Source of the DNA: Alcanivorax hongdengensis A-11-3 | Lineage (GTDB): Bacteria; Pseudomonadota; Gammaproteobacteria; Pseudomonadales; Alcanivoracaceae | Direction of reading: 5' to 3' | Length of the DNA: 64,000 bases | Assembly (NCBI RefSeq): GCF_000300995.1 | Contig: NZ_AMRJ01000014.1 | Span: forward strand, 1 to 64,000 | In this document: piece after piece, positions 45,868 through 57,585 of the stretch | Position numbering within the stretch: position 1 is the first letter of the stretch | How the letters are laid out: each line of letters opens with the position of its first letter | The notes under the pieces: model-generated | What the model was told of the DNA's origin: nothing | The model's database searches: none | The model's input: only the letters and a program-made list of their open reading frames with translations | Program-made: the position numbers and the translations under genes

Positions 45868-47324
45868 TGTTCACCTCCAAATGCCGGAGCCTGTTTGTGC
45901 CAGTCGGTGGCTTGTTGATATTTGTGTGCCACGTTGAGGATCTGGCCTTCACGGAAGTAGTTGCCGATGATCTGGGTGCCGGTGGGCAGGCCGTTGATAA
46001 AGCCGGTGGGCATGGACAGGGCCGGCAGGCCGGCCAGGTTGACACCGATGGTGAATACGTCGGCCATGTACATGCTGACCGGATCATCTTTCTTGTCGCC
46101 CAGTTTGAAGGCGGTTTCCGGTGCGGTGGGGCCCATCAGCACATCCACTTTTTCAAAGGCGCGGGCGAAATCGTCACGGATCAGGCGGCGCACCTGCTGG
46201 GCGCGGCGGTAGTAGGCGTCGTAGTAGCCGGCAGACAGGGCATAGGTGCCCACCAGGATGCGGCGCTTTACTTCGTCGCCAAAGCCTTCCGAGCGGGAGC
46301 GCTTGTAAAGGTCTTCCAGATCCTGCGGGTCCTCGCAGCGATGACCAAAACGTACGCCGTCGAAGCGGCTCAGGTTGGAGCTGGCTTCGGCCGGGGCAAT
46401 CACGTAGTAGGCCGGTACCGACAGCTTGATGCTGGGCAGCGACACGGACACGACTTTCGCGCCGAGCTTTTCCAGCTCGCGAATGGCTTCGCGGCTGTTG
46501 TCGGCAATGGCGCCGTCCAGGGTATCGGGGAAGAACTCTTCCGGAATACCGATGGTCAGGCCGCTGATGTCGCCGCTCAGGGCGCCCAGATAATCGTCCA
46601 CCTTTTCGTTGAGGCTGGTGGAGTCACGGTGATCATGGCCGGCCATGGCCTGCAGCATCAGCGCGCAGTCTTCGGCGCTCTGGCCCATGGGGCCGGCCTG
46701 ATCCAGGCTGGAGGCAAAGGCAATCATGCCCCAGCGCGACACCCGGCCGTAGGTGGGCTTGAGGCCGGTGATATTGTTCAGGGCGGCAGGCTGGCGGATG
46801 GAGCCGCCAGTGTCGGTGCCGGTGGCGCCGGGGGCCAGGCGCGCGCCCAGGCAGGCGGCCGCGCCGCCGGAGGAGCCGCCGGGTACCCGCTCAAGGTCCC
46901 AGGGGTTCTTCACCGGGCCGTAATAGCTGGTTTCGTTGGAGGAGCCCATGGCGAACTCGTCCATGTTGGTCTTGCCCAGCATCACCGCGCCTTCGGCGGC
47001 CATCTTTTCCACCACGGTAGCGGTGTAGGGGGCAATGAAGGTATCCAGCATCTTCGAGCCGCAGCTGGTGCGCACGCCCTCGGTGCAGAAGATGTCCTTG
47101 TGGGCAATGGGCAGGCCGGTGAGCAGGCCGGCGTTGCCGGCGGCCAGTGCCGCATCGGCGGCGTCAGCCTGGGCCAGCGCCGTGTCGGCGGTGACGGTGA
47201 TAAAGCTGTTGAGCTCGCCGTCATACTGCTGGATGCGGGCCAGGAAGTGCTCGGTGAGCTCCCGGGAGGAGAAGTCGCGGTTGGCCAGGCCAGCCTTGAG
47301 TTCGGTGAGGGTTTTAGTGTGCAT
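45864..47324 (-). CDS. gatA: Asp/Glu-tRNA amidotransferase subunit A
   Basis: GatA supplies ammonia by hydrolysing Gln. The 486-residue amidase-signature protein has the triad K76 (IAHKDIF), S151 (GGSSGG) and S175 (TDTGGSIR). The ATG at 47324 gives [21 protein letters not shown] 117-nt gap with a heptad array separates it from gatC upstream, an unusual break in an operon that is otherwise tightly packed. Confidence 0.97.
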   Translation of the reverse strand: MHTKTLTELKAGLANRDFSSRELTEHFLARIQQYDGELNSFITVTADTALAQADAADAALAAGNAGLLTGLPIAHKDIFCTEGVRTSCGSKMLDTFIAPYTATVVEKMAAEGAVMLGKTNMDEFAMGSSNETSYYGPVKNPWDLERVPGGSSGGAAACLGARLAPGATGTDTGGSIRQPAALNNITGLKPTYGRVSRWGMIAFASSLDQAGPMGQSAEDCALMLQAMAGHDHRDSTSLNEKVDDYLGALSGDISGLTIGIPEEFFPDTLDGAIADNSREAIRELEKLGAKVVSVSLPSIKLSVPAYYVIAPAEASSNLSRFDGVRFGHRCEDPQDLEDLYKRSRSEGFGDEVKRRILVGTYALSAGYYDAYYRRAQQVRRLIRDDFARAFEKVDVLMGPTAPETAFKLGDKKDDPVSMYMADVFTIGVNLAGLPALSMPTGFINGLPTGTQIIGNYFREGQILNVAHKYQQATDWHKQAPAFGGEQ

Positions 47325-47370
47325 GGTATTGGATCACTCGCTGCAAGCGGAAAGGCTCTGCCAGTCGGGT

Positions 47371-47403
47371 GGCGTCCGACGTCAGACGTCTGACGTCAGA
47401 CGC
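47371..47403. repeat. NGACGTC heptad array 3
   Basis: Heptads GGCGTC, CGACGTC, AGACGTC, TGACGTC, AGACGC: a single array without a partner, in the gap between gatC and gatA. Confidence 0.75.
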
Positions 47404-47441
47404 TGTAATCAGGGCGCCAAGATTCAAGTAAGGCAGGGCAT

Positions 47442-47729
47442 TCATTCGATCACCCGGGGAACCAGGAAGCAGCCGTCTTCGGCGGCGGGGGCGATATCCA
47501 TCGCCTTGTCACGCACGTTCGGCTCGCTGACTTCGTCGTCTCGCAGGGGCTGGGTCACGTCCAGCGGGTGGGCCATGGGCGCCACATCGGCCACGTCGGC
47601 CTGTTGCAGCTGGTCCACCATGGCAAGAATGTCATTGAGTCGGTCGGACAGGGCGGCGCTGTCGCCCTCGTCCACTTTCAGGCGCGCCAGATGGGCCACC
47701 TGGGCAACCACCTTGGAATCAATGGCCAT
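47442..47729 (-). CDS. gatC: Asp/Glu-tRNA amidotransferase subunit C
   Basis: GatC is the 95-residue scaffold that holds GatA and GatB together. It starts MAIDSKVVAQVAHLARLKVDE with the family helix pair and ends EDGCFLVPRVIE. The ATG at 47729 has a GGAGAG site. It is divergent from mreB. Confidence 0.95.
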   Translation of the reverse strand: MAIDSKVVAQVAHLARLKVDEGDSAALSDRLNDILAMVDQLQQADVADVAPMAHPLDVTQPLRDDEVSEPNVRDKAMDIAPAAEDGCFLVPRVIE

Positions 47730-47869
47730 GGTTCTCTCCGTAGGCGCCCTTTGCCGCAGGCAGGCAAAGGGTAGGTAAGGGGCTTGAAAGGCGCAAAAAG
47801 TACCATAGACCGCCTGTCCGGGGCCACTGTCCGCCGGGGAGGGGGCGGGGCCCGGAGTGACCGGTTCGC

Positions 47870-49017
<1,148 letters not shown>

Positions 49018-49022
49018 TTCCC

Positions 49023-49877
49023 ATGGTGGCGCCGGCCAACCCGTCCTATCGTCTGCTGATAGCCCTGATCCTCGCCGTCGTTCTGATGGTGCTGGATCAG
49101 CGCACCCCCTGGGCCAAGCCGGTTCGTTACTGGCTGGGCTACCTGACTGCGCCGGTGCACTACCTGGCCCATTTGCCGGTGGATACCGGGGAATGGCTGT
49201 CAGAGCAGACCCAGAGCCGCTCCGATCTGATCAGCGACAATAACCACCTCAAGCGTCAGGTACTGATTCTCGAGCAGAAGGTTCAGCGCCTGGCAGTGCT
49301 GGAGGCGGAGAACGTGCGCCTGCGCGAGCTGCTCAATTCCTCCGCGGACCTGGGTGCCAATGTGCTGGTGGCGGAAATCATCGGGGTGGACCCGGATCCC
49401 AACCGTCAGGAAATGATCATCAACAAGGGCGCCGGCGATGCGGTGGCCGAGGGCCAGGCGGTACTGGATGCCCAGGGCCTGATCGGCCAGGTGATCAGTG
49501 CCGGGCCGCTCAGTGCGCGGGTGCTGCTGATCACCGATGCCAGCCACGCCATGAGTGTGCAGGTCAATCGTAACGGCGTGCGAGCGGTGCTGGCGGGCAC
49601 CGGCCAGTCTGGTCTGCTGCGGCTGCTTTACGTACCGGATACCACCGATATCAAGGTCGGCGACCTGCTGGTGAGCACCGGTCTGGGGCAGCGTTATCCG
49701 CGCGGCTACCCGGTGGCCAGAGTGACCGACATCAGCCACCGGGCCGGTACCCCCTTTGCGCAGATTACCGCGCTGCCCACCGCCCATATCGACCGGGCCA
49801 GCCATGTCCTGCTGGTGCAGCCGGTGGATGACGACAATGCGGTACTCAAACCCGCCACCGGGGAGGAGCAGCCATGA
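49023..49877 (+). CDS. mreC: Rod shape-determining protein MreC
   Basis: MreC is a bitopic periplasmic coiled-coil protein of the elongasome. The 284-residue frame has a membrane helix at residues about 9-22, a coiled coil (SDNNHLKRQVLILEQKVQRLAVLEAENVRLRELL) and a beta-barrel head (LVAEIIGVDPDPNRQEMIINKG). It overlaps mreD by 4 nt (ATGA). Confidence 0.96.
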   Translation: MVAPANPSYRLLIALILAVVLMVLDQRTPWAKPVRYWLGYLTAPVHYLAHLPVDTGEWLSEQTQSRSDLISDNNHLKRQVLILEQKVQRLAVLEAENVRLRELLNSSADLGANVLVAEIIGVDPDPNRQEMIINKGAGDAVAEGQAVLDAQGLIGQVISAGPLSARVLLITDASHAMSVQVNRNGVRAVLAGTGQSGLLRLLYVPDTTDIKVGDLLVSTGLGQRYPRGYPVARVTDISHRAGTPFAQITALPTAHIDRASHVLLVQPVDDDNAVLKPATGEEQP

Positions 49878-50362
49878 ATGATCGCCCCGCCGGCACCGGC
49901 GTAATCCTGGTGACCTTTTTTGTGGCTGCGTTGCTGGAAGTGATTCCCATGCCCGGCCAGCTGGACTGGGTGCGCCCGGAGTGGCTGTTGCTGGTGCTGA
50001 TCTACTGGGTACTGGTACTGCCACAACGTATCGGCGTGCTGTGGGGCTTCTTCGTCGGCCTTTACCACGATGTGCTGGTGGGCACCACGCTGGGTCAATG
50101 GGGGCTGGCCTACGCCCTGGGCGCCTTCGTGATGCTGGCGGCCTACAAGCGCATGCGGGTGTTCAACGGCCTGCAGCAGAGTGCGGTGGTGTTCCTGCTG
50201 GTGGGCACGGCCAGCCTGCTGGCCTTCCTGGTGCAGGAATCTGTGGGGCACACCCTGTATCCCCCCTATACCATCCTATATGCTTCAGCGACCAGCGCCC
50301 TGTTCTGGCGCTTGGTGGTGGCTGTCCTGCACTGGGTACAGCTGCGTTTTCTGGTGCGCTGA
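49874..50362 (+). CDS. mreD: Rod shape-determining protein MreD
   Basis: This 162-residue multi-spanning protein completes the MreBCD complex. Five hydrophobic segments are visible, including VILVTFFVAALLEVIPMPG at the start and the GFFVGLYHDVLVGTTLGQWGLAYAL signature. It starts within the mreC stop. Confidence 0.94.
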   Translation: MNDRPAGTGVILVTFFVAALLEVIPMPGQLDWVRPEWLLLVLIYWVLVLPQRIGVLWGFFVGLYHDVLVGTTLGQWGLAYALGAFVMLAAYKRMRVFNGLQQSAVVFLLVGTASLLAFLVQESVGHTLYPPYTILYASATSALFWRLVVAVLHWVQLRFLVR

Positions 50363-50402
50363 CACCGTTTTTTTTGTCTTTCAGCCTTCTGGAGGCTTGT
50401 CC

Positions 50403-50981
50403 ATGGAGTTGCTGCTGGCATCCGGCTCGCCCCGGCGTGCGGAGCTTTTGCGCCAGATTGGTGTCCCTTTCCGGGTGTTGAAGGCCCCGGATATCGATGA
50501 AACCCCGCAGCCGGGAGAAGCGCCACTGGCCTACGTACGCCGCATGGCCCGTGAAAAGGCCGCTGCCGGCGCTACCGGCCAGAGCGACCAGGCGGTGATG
50601 GGCGCCGATACCGCGGTGGTTCTGGGTGAGCAGATTCTTGGCAAGCCCCGTGATGACGCCCATGCCCTTGCCATGCTCACGGCCCTGTCTGGCAGGGAGC
50701 ACCAGGTGATTTCCGCTGTCTGTATTCACTGCGCGGCCGGCGAGAACGTACAGCAGAGCCTTACCCGGGTTCATTTCCGGGCACTGGACAAGGCCACTTT
50801 GCAGGCCTACGTGGCCACCGGCGAAGGCCGCGACAAGGCCGGGGCCTATGGCATTCAGGGCCTCGGCGGTGCGCTGGTGGCGACCCTCAACGGCAGCTAC
50901 AGTGGTGTGGTGGGGCTCCCGCTGGAGCAAACAGTAACCCTGCTGGACTGGGCCGGTATCCCGTACTGGCAACGACTCTGA
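50403..50981 (+). CDS. maf: Maf family nucleoside triphosphate pyrophosphatase (dTTP/UTP type)
   Basis: The 192-residue Maf/YhdE protein hydrolyses non-canonical or dTTP/UTP nucleotides to monophosphates. It starts MELLLASGSPRRAELLRQIG, has MGADTAVVL and SGREHQVISAVCI, and ends with a KAGAYGIQGLGGALV substrate loop. The ATG at 50403 is used; the longer frame runs back into mreD. Its place after mreD is normal. Next comes yhdP directly, without rng. Confidence 0.94.
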   Translation: MELLLASGSPRRAELLRQIGVPFRVLKAPDIDETPQPGEAPLAYVRRMAREKAAAGATGQSDQAVMGADTAVVLGEQILGKPRDDAHALAMLTALSGREHQVISAVCIHCAAGENVQQSLTRVHFRALDKATLQAYVATGEGRDKAGAYGIQGLGGALVATLNGSYSGVVGLPLEQTVTLLDWAGIPYWQRL

Positions 50982-50984
50982 TCT

Positions 50985-53900
50985 ATGGCAGCTGCAAGCG
51001 AGATGGGCTCGCGCCGCTGGTGGCGGCGAATACAGACCTGGCTGTTATGGCTGTTGGCCATTCTGGCCCTGCTCACCGCCGTTTACGTGGTGGTGGCCCG
51101 ACAACTGATGGCCGAGGTGCCGCAGTACCGTGAACGACTGATCTCGCTACTGGAAGAGCGTATCAAGACCCCCCTGGATATCGGCGAGCTGAATGGCGCC
51201 ATGGATGGGCTGACGCCCCGGTTCGTGGCCCGTCGCATCCGCTTGCCGGCCCCGGAGGGGGAGGCGCCGCTGGAACTGGGTGAAGTGGTGATGAGCGTGG
51301 ATGTGCTCTGTTCCCTGCTGCATCGGGACCTGTGCCTCAAGGAGCTGCATATCCAGGGCGTGGACTTGCAGCTGGTTCGTGATGAGCAGGGCAAGATTCG
51401 GCTGCGAGGCCTGGAAACACTGGGGGGCAACAGCGACGACAAACCCCCGGTGGAGCGCCTGCTGACCATCTTCTACCGGCAGCAGCGGCTGATTATCAGT
51501 GATGCCCGTCTGTCGCTGAGCTGGCCGGACATGCCGCCGCTGGCGGCCTCTTCGCTGAATGCGTCGCTGATCAATGAGGGCAGCGAGCACCAGCTGGCGG
51601 TGCGGCTGGATGCCCGTGATCGCCCCCTGCACCTGGATGTTCGCATGCACCTGCATGGCGATGCCTTCCGGCTGCAGGATGTGGATGCGGACGTCTATGC
51701 CAGTGTCTCCGGTGAGCGCCTGCAGGAGTGGTTACCACAACACCGTCAGTGGCCCCTGGACGTGACCGCTCTGGATGGCACCGTAGGGCTCTGGGCGACC
51801 CTCGAGGACGGCGAACCGGACCACGCCCAGCTACAGCTGAAGATGCCGTTGCTGACCTTTTCCGACGGCCAGCACCAGTGGCCGCTCAAGGCCTTGCAGG
51901 TCAACCTGGCCCTGCAGCGCCAGGCGGACCAGGCAAAGCTGACAGTCTATGATCTGGCCGGCCAGTCGCCGGCGGGGTCGCTGGCCCTGGGGACCGCCAC
52001 GCTGGGCTGGCAGACCCGTGGGGACGACCGCCAGTGGCGGCTGCGGGTCAATGATCTGCCGGTCCATGCCCTGGCCCAGCAGTTCCTCAAGTGGCCTTTC
52101 CCGCTGCCCGAGGCGGTGGGCAAAAGCCGGGATCTGCTGGCCAAGCTGTCTCCACGGGGGCTGGTCAACGCGGTATACCTGCAGGGCCATGCCCGTGAGC
52201 TGGGTCAGTTCCAGGCCCGGGTCACCGGCCTGACCAGCCAGGCGGATGACCGTATTCCCGGTGTCAGTGGTCTCAATGGCTGGCTGGCCGGCACGCCGGA
52301 CAACGGTCTGGCCCGCCTCTACGGTGACAATTTCAGCGTTACCATGCCGCGCCTTTATGACCATGCCCTGGCGCTCAATCTGGATGGCCTGCTCCACTGG
52401 CAGCGTCAGGGAGATCACCTGGCCGTGCGCAGTAATCGTATGCAGATGGGCAACCTGGATGCCCACGGCGAGGCCATGATGGCCGTGGACCTGGTCGCCG
52501 GCCAGATCCCCGATCTGCGCCTGGCTGCCGAGATTCGCGACGGCGACGGCGGCAAAGCCAACCAGTACATTCCCCTGCAACGGTTGCCTGACGGGCTGGC
52601 GGACTGGCTGGGTCAGGCCATTCGCGGCGGTCACCTGCGGCGCGGCCAGATCCTCTATCAGGGTCCGGTGAAAATCGACAAGTCCCGTCAGCAGGATCGC
52701 ACCCTGCAGATGCGCTACCAGGGCAGCAATGTGAGCCTGTCGTTTCTGCCTGACTGGCCGCAGGCCACCGGCATCGACGCGGATGTGCTGATCAATGGTC
52801 GCGACGTCAGTGCCGTGGCCGCCCGTGGCCAGTTGTTCGACAGCCAGCTCCGGGATGTCTATGTGGATGTGCCCGGCGTGTTACCCGGGCAGGTGCCGCA
52901 CCTGATCATCAGCGGCCAGGTCAGTGGCCCGGTGAAGGACCTGGACGCCCTGTTCCAGAACACGCCCCTCAAGCAGCAACTGCCTGCGGCGTTGACCGAC
53001 TGGCGCTTCAATGCCGGCAGCATGGATGGCCATTTGTTGCTGGACATGCCACTGAAGAAGGGCGAAGGCACGCCGGCGGTGATCGTGGATGCCCGCGCCA
53101 GGGACGCCACGGTGAACAATGCCGGCCAGCACCTTGCCGTCACGCACCTGGATGCGCCGGTGTATTTCCATCTGCAAAAGGGGATTGCCATTGAGCACCT
53201 GACAGCGCAGGTCATGGGTGGGCAGTTTACCGGCCAGTGGCTCACCCGTGACGGCAAGAGTCGCTTGCAGCTGGATGGCAAGGCCCCGGTGAAGGCCGTG
53301 CGCGACTGGCTGGGCTTTCCCTGGCTGGAGCCAGTCACGGGCCAGATGCCGCTGGGCATCACCGTGGATGTGCCCTTCCATGGCGGTGACTTTGCGGTAA
53401 GGGCGGTGTCGTCCATGAAAGGGGTGAGCGTCAATGTGCCGGCACCACTGGGCAAGGGGGCCGATGAGACCCGGCCACTGGATGTGCATTTCCGGGATGC
53501 CGGCGCGGCCAGGCAGTTGACGGTCAGTTACGGCGACCAGCTCAGCGGTGCTTTCCGGTTGGGCTCGTCGGTGGCCGGTGAGCTTTTGCTGGGTCCCGGC
53601 AAGCCGGTGGTGCCCGAGCGTGGGGTGGCGGTTCACGGTCAGGTGGCTGCGGCGTCCGTGGAACCCTGGCTGGATTACCTCAGTGACCGTTTGATTCCGG
53701 CCTTTTCCGGCGGTGGTGACGGCGGCGGTGATGGCGGGCTGTCTGACAGCCGTCTGGCGCGGGTATCGGTGAAAGTGGGGCAGCTGGATCTGTTTGATGT
53801 GCCGGTGGCCGATGCCACCGTCTCCGCCGCCCCCCAGGGCAATGACTGGAATCTGGCGCTGAGCAGCCCGTCGGTGGCCGGTTCGGTACGTATTCCCGAT

Positions 53901-54818
53901 GGCTACACCCAGCGTGGCGACAAGCCGTTACAGGTATCGGTCAGCAAGCTGCACATCCGTTTACCCGATGACAGCCAGGATCAGGGCGGGCCGCGCCTGT
54001 CCCCCCTGCAGATTCCGGTGATGGATGTGAAAGCCCAGAACCTGCGTATCGACGGTGAGGATTTCGGCCAGTGGCGTGGCGCGGTGCGGGCCAGCAACAG
54101 CGGGGTGCGTATCAACGATCTGCAGGGTCAGTGGCGTCACACGGACTTCGACGGCACCCTGGACTGGACCGCCGAAGATGATGGCCAGTACACCCGCTAC
54201 AACGGGGCCCTGCGCTCCGATAACCTGGGGCAGGCGCTCAAGGACTGGGACCTGCCAGCCCTGATCGAGTCGAAACATGCCACGGCGAAGGTGGTGCTGG
54301 GCTGGCATGACTGGCCCTTCGAGCCTGACTACCTGGCGCTGGATGGCCAGGCCAATGTGGATATCGGTGAGTGCCGCATTCCCGATACCGACACCAAAAC
54401 CTCTTTCCTGCGGGTGCTGGGCGTGCTCAACATCGGCACCATCCAGCGACGCCTGCGGCTGGATTTCTCCGACCTGTACAAGAAGGGTCTCAGTTGCGAC
54501 GGTATCAGCGGCGACTTCAGTATCAACGGCCCCCGGGTTTCCACCAGTAACCTGCGTATCAATTCACCTTCCGCGGCCATCGAAGTAAAAGGTGAAATGA
54601 ACCTGGACAAGGAAACGCTCAACCACCAGATGAAGGTCACCTTGCCCATTTCCAGTAACCTTTATGCCGGCTGTCTGGCCGGGCCGGCCGCCTGTGCCGG
54701 GATCTTTGTGGTGGAGCGCATCTGGGGCGACAAACTGGACAAGACCACGACCATGGAATTCAAGGTCACCGGTAACTGGTCAAACCCGAACGTGAAAGAA
54801 ACGGAGGGGATTTTCTGA
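50985..54818 (+). CDS. yhdP: YhdP family AsmA-like envelope protein
   Basis: This 1277-residue protein belongs to the AsmA-like bridge proteins (YhdP, TamB, YdbH) that move phospholipids from inner to outer membrane. It has one N-terminal membrane helix (residues about 18-38), a DUF3971-type periplasmic region with long beta-rich repeats and a C-terminal domain ending LDKTTTMEFKVTGNWSNPNVKE. It starts 3 nt after maf and its TGA shares the A with the nitrilase ATG. Length is in the normal range for YhdP. Confidence 0.93.
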   Translation: MAAASEMGSRRWWRRIQTWLLWLLAILALLTAVYVVVARQLMAEVPQYRERLISLLEERIKTPLDIGELNGAMDGLTPRFVARRIRLPAPEGEAPLELGEVVMSVDVLCSLLHRDLCLKELHIQGVDLQLVRDEQGKIRLRGLETLGGNSDDKPPVERLLTIFYRQQRLIISDARLSLSWPDMPPLAASSLNASLINEGSEHQLAVRLDARDRPLHLDVRMHLHGDAFRLQDVDADVYASVSGERLQEWLPQHRQWPLDVTALDGTVGLWATLEDGEPDHAQLQLKMPLLTFSDGQHQWPLKALQVNLALQRQADQAKLTVYDLAGQSPAGSLALGTATLGWQTRGDDRQWRLRVNDLPVHALAQQFLKWPFPLPEAVGKSRDLLAKLSPRGLVNAVYLQGHARELGQFQARVTGLTSQADDRIPGVSGLNGWLAGTPDNGLARLYGDNFSVTMPRLYDHALALNLDGLLHWQRQGDHLAVRSNRMQMGNLDAHGEAMMAVDLVAGQIPDLRLAAEIRDGDGGKANQYIPLQRLPDGLADWLGQAIRGGHLRRGQILYQGPVKIDKSRQQDRTLQMRYQGSNVSLSFLPDWPQATGIDADVLINGRDVSAVAARGQLFDSQLRDVYVDVPGVLPGQVPHLIISGQVSGPVKDLDALFQNTPLKQQLPAALTDWRFNAGSMDGHLLLDMPLKKGEGTPAVIVDARARDATVNNAGQHLAVTHLDAPVYFHLQKGIAIEHLTAQVMGGQFTGQWLTRDGKSRLQLDGKAPVKAVRDWLGFPWLEPVTGQMPLGITVDVPFHGGDFAVRAVSSMKGVSVNVPAPLGKGADETRPLDVHFRDAGAARQLTVSYGDQLSGAFRLGSSVAGELLLGPGKPVVPERGVAVHGQVAAASVEPWLDYLSDRLIPAFSGGGDGGGDGGLSDSRLARVSVKVGQLDLFDVPVADATVSAAPQGNDWNLALSSPSVAGSVRIPDGYTQRGDKPLQVSVSKLHIRLPDDSQDQGGPRLSPLQIPVMDVKAQNLRIDGEDFGQWRGAVRASNSGVRINDLQGQWRHTDFDGTLDWTAEDDGQYTRYNGALRSDNLGQALKDWDLPALIESKHATAKVVLGWHDWPFEPDYLALDGQANVDIGECRIPDTDTKTSFLRVLGVLNIGTIQRRLRLDFSDLYKKGLSCDGISGDFSINGPRVSTSNLRINSPSAAIEVKGEMNLDKETLNHQMKVTLPISSNLYAGCLAGPAACAGIFVVERIWGDKLDKTTTMEFKVTGNWSNPNVKETEGIF

Positions 54819-55654
54819 TGACCACGCTTGCAGCCATTCAGATGACCAGCACGCGCTCGCTGGATGACAACCTGGCCCAGGCCGATGCCCTGTTGCAGCA
54901 GGCGGCCGGGCAGGGGGCCTCGCTGGCCGTGCTGCCGGAGAACTTCGCCGGCTACGGCGTCGATTACCGCCAGCTGGCCGGCCAGTACCCCCGGCTGGTG
55001 GACTGGCTGTCCGACCAGGCACGCCGCCATCGCCTGGCGATTGTCGGCGGCAGTATTCCGGCCATCGAGCGGCCGGATGGCAGCCAGGTGCCAGCACCGC
55101 GGGTGCGCACCCGCTCGCTGGCCTTCAGTGAGGATGGCACCCTGCTGGCTGGTTACGACAAGCTTCACCTGTTTGATGCCCAGGTCAACGATGCCCAGGG
55201 CAGTTATCTGGAATCACGGGTGTTCGAGCCCGGCGAACAGGTGATCACCGTGCCACTGGCCGGTCTGCAGGTGGGGCTGGCGATCTGCTATGACCTGCGG
55301 TTCCCGGCGCTGGCGCAGGCGCTGGCCGGCCAGGGCGCCGAGCTGCTGGTGTATCCGTCCGCCTTTACCGCGGTGACCGGCGCCGCCCACTGGCAGCTAC
55401 TGCTGCGAGCCACCGCCGTGCAGACCGGGTGTTTTGTGTTGGGCGCCAATCAGTGTGGTCAGCACAGTGAACGCCGGGCCAGCTTTGGCCATTCCATGCT
55501 GGTGGACCCCTGGGGCACGGTGCAGGCCAGCCTGGAGGAGAAACCGGGTGTGCTTGTGGCCACGCCGGACCTTGCTACCATGGACAGTGTTCGCCAGCGC
55601 ATGCCGGTCATGCGCCATCAACGATTCAGCCCAGAAGGACCCTATGAACTCTGA
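54818..55654 (+). CDS. Nitrilase-superfamily carbon-nitrogen hydrolase (Nit1-like)
   Basis: The 278-residue enzyme has the triad E41 (LPENF), K115 (GYDKLHLF) and C157 (AICYDLRFP), typical of the amidase branch. Nit1 hydrolyses deaminated glutathione, and this is the most likely role here as its location next to yhdP/tldD is conserved in pseudomonads. The ATG overlaps the yhdP stop by 1 nt. Its 3' end overlaps tldD by 11 nt in another frame. Confidence 0.9.
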   Translation: MTTLAAIQMTSTRSLDDNLAQADALLQQAAGQGASLAVLPENFAGYGVDYRQLAGQYPRLVDWLSDQARRHRLAIVGGSIPAIERPDGSQVPAPRVRTRSLAFSEDGTLLAGYDKLHLFDAQVNDAQGSYLESRVFEPGEQVITVPLAGLQVGLAICYDLRFPALAQALAGQGAELLVYPSAFTAVTGAAHWQLLLRATAVQTGCFVLGANQCGQHSERRASFGHSMLVDPWGTVQASLEEKPGVLVATPDLATMDSVRQRMPVMRHQRFSPEGPYEL

Positions 55655-57089
55655 CGCCGACAACCTTGCCATTGCCCGGGAAATGCTGCTCGCTCCCGCC
55701 TCCCTGCAGCCCAGCCAGCTGGAAGGCCTGCTCAATGGCCAGCTGACCGGGCAGGCGGATTATGCCGACATCTATTTCCAGCACAGCCGGCACGAAAGCT
55801 GGGTGCTGGAAGACGGCATCGTGCGGGACGCCAGTTTCAACACCGAGCGGGGCGCGGGTGTACGTATTGTCAGTGGTGACAAGACCGGCTTTGCCTATAG
55901 CGATGACATCACCTTGAAAACCCTGCAACAGGCCAGTGGCGCCGCCCGCGCCATTACCCGCCAGGGTCAGGACCGGCAGGTGCGCCTGGCCAGTGCTGCA
56001 GTGCCGGCCCGCTACCAGGCGCTGGACCCGCTGGTCGGCTGGCCGGCGGACGACAAGGTCGCTCTGCTGCAGGAAATCGACCGCATGGCCCGCTCCCTGG
56101 ACCCGGCCATCGTGGAAGTGACCGCCAGCCTTAGTGCGGTTCAGGATGTGGTGCTGGTGGCCGCCAGTGACGGCACCCTGGCCGCTGACGTACGGCCATT
56201 GATCCGTTGCAACGTCAGTGTCATCGCCGAACGTGATGGCCGCCGCGAGCGTGGCAGTGCCGGCGGCGGTGGCCGGGTTTCCTATGACTGGCTGCGCCAG
56301 GCCGGCCGCATCGAAGGCTGGACCCGCGAGGCGGTGCGCTCGGCCCTGTTGAACCTGGAAGCCCGGCCGGCCCCGGCCGGCACCATGCCGGTGGTGTTGG
56401 GGCCGGGCTGGCCCGGGGTGCTGTTGCACGAGGCCGTCGGTCATGGCCTGGAAGGTGACTTCAATCGCAAGGGCACGTCCATGTTTGCCCGCAAGCTGGG
56501 CCAGCAGGTGGCCTCGTCCCTGTGCACCGTGGTGGATGACGGTACTCTGGCGGATCGGCGCGGTTCGCTGACGGTGGACGACGAAGGCACCCCCAGCGCC
56601 TGCAATACCCTGATCGAAAAGGGCAAGCTGGTGGGCTACATGCAGGACAAGACCAATGCCCGCCTGATGGGCGTGGCGCCCACCGGCAATGGCCGGCGCG
56701 AATCCTACGCGCACCTGCCCATGCCGCGCATGACCAATACCTATATGTTACCCGGTGAAAGCGACCCCGAAGAGATCGTCGCCAGCCTGGATCGCGGCAT
56801 CTATGCGGTGAACTTCGGCGGCGGCCAGGTGGACATTACCTCCGGGCGGTTCGTGTTCTCCACCAGTGAAGCCTACCTGGTGGAAAAGGGCAAAATCGTC
56901 TGCCCGGTGAAGGGGGCGACCCTGATCGGTAGCGGTGCGGAAGTCATGAGTCGTATTTCCATGGTCGGCAATGACCTGGCGCTGGACAGCGGTATTGGTG
57001 TGTGTGGCAAGGAAGGCCAGTCGGTGCCGGTGGGAGTGGGCCAGCCGACCCTGCGTGTGGATGCGCTGACCGTGGGAGGAACGGCCTGA
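55644..57089 (+). CDS. tldD: Metalloprotease subunit TldD
   Basis: TldD forms with TldE/PmbA a heterodimeric zinc protease that degrades unfolded peptides and processes microcins. The 481-residue frame has the catalytic HEAVGHG at residues 262-268 and the [31 protein letters not shown] segment. The ATG at 55644 lies 11 nt inside the nitrilase gene. Its TGA overlaps the next ATG by 1 nt, so the cyclic nucleotide-binding protein is coupled to it. Confidence 0.96.
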   Translation: MNSDADNLAIAREMLLAPASLQPSQLEGLLNGQLTGQADYADIYFQHSRHESWVLEDGIVRDASFNTERGAGVRIVSGDKTGFAYSDDITLKTLQQASGAARAITRQGQDRQVRLASAAVPARYQALDPLVGWPADDKVALLQEIDRMARSLDPAIVEVTASLSAVQDVVLVAASDGTLAADVRPLIRCNVSVIAERDGRRERGSAGGGGRVSYDWLRQAGRIEGWTREAVRSALLNLEARPAPAGTMPVVLGPGWPGVLLHEAVGHGLEGDFNRKGTSMFARKLGQQVASSLCTVVDDGTLADRRGSLTVDDEGTPSACNTLIEKGKLVGYMQDKTNARLMGVAPTGNGRRESYAHLPMPRMTNTYMLPGESDPEEIVASLDRGIYAVNFGGGQVDITSGRFVFSTSEAYLVEKGKIVCPVKGATLIGSGAEVMSRISMVGNDLALDSGIGVCGKEGQSVPVGVGQPTLRVDALTVGGTA

Positions 57090-57550
57090 TGGCGCAGGTA
57101 GCCGACGTGCTGGCGCGCATGCGCCTGTTCAGCGGTCTCAGTGACGAGGAGCTGGCCCAGCTGGAGAAACTGGTATTCGTCAACCGCTTGCCCGCCGGGG
57201 AGGCGGTATGCCGGGAGGGGGATCGCAGTGACTTTGTCTGTTTTGTGGTGAAAGGCTGTCTGGATATCGTCAAGCAGAACCCGGATGGCGGCGAAGTGGT
57301 CATTGCCCACCTGCGCCCCGGTGATTCCATGGGCGAAATGGCCCTGGTCGATCATGAGCCGCGGTCCGCCACCGTGCGGGCCGCCGAGGATGCCACGCTG
57401 ATCGTCCTGACCCGCAAGGGCGTGGAGCAACTGCGCAAACGCAGCCCCAATGCGGTCAGTATCGTAATGGAAAATATTGCCCGCTTGCTGTGCGATCACC
57501 TGCGTCGCACCTCTTCTCAACTGGCCCAGTTCAAGCTGCCGGTCAGCTGA
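57089..57550 (+). CDS. Cyclic nucleotide-binding domain protein
   Basis: The 153-residue protein is a single cNMP-binding domain. The phosphate-binding cassette GDSMGEMALVDHEPRSATVRA keeps both the Glu and the Arg, so ligand binding is plausible. No helix-turn-helix or enzyme domain is attached. The ATG shares its A with the tldD stop. The MORN/C13 lipoprotein follows 35 nt later, so the two form an insertion between tldD and darP. Confidence 0.85.
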   Translation: MAQVADVLARMRLFSGLSDEELAQLEKLVFVNRLPAGEAVCREGDRSDFVCFVVKGCLDIVKQNPDGGEVVIAHLRPGDSMGEMALVDHEPRSATVRAAEDATLIVLTRKGVEQLRKRSPNAVSIVMENIARLLCDHLRRTSSQLAQFKLPVS

Positions 57551-57585
57551 CCGCCTGCCTGGGGCCCCGTCGCCGGGACATAACA

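Noticed and set aside
45867..47393. Plus-strand frame of 508 codons opposite gatA
   Set aside because: Antisense frame created by the codon bias of gatA; no family features.
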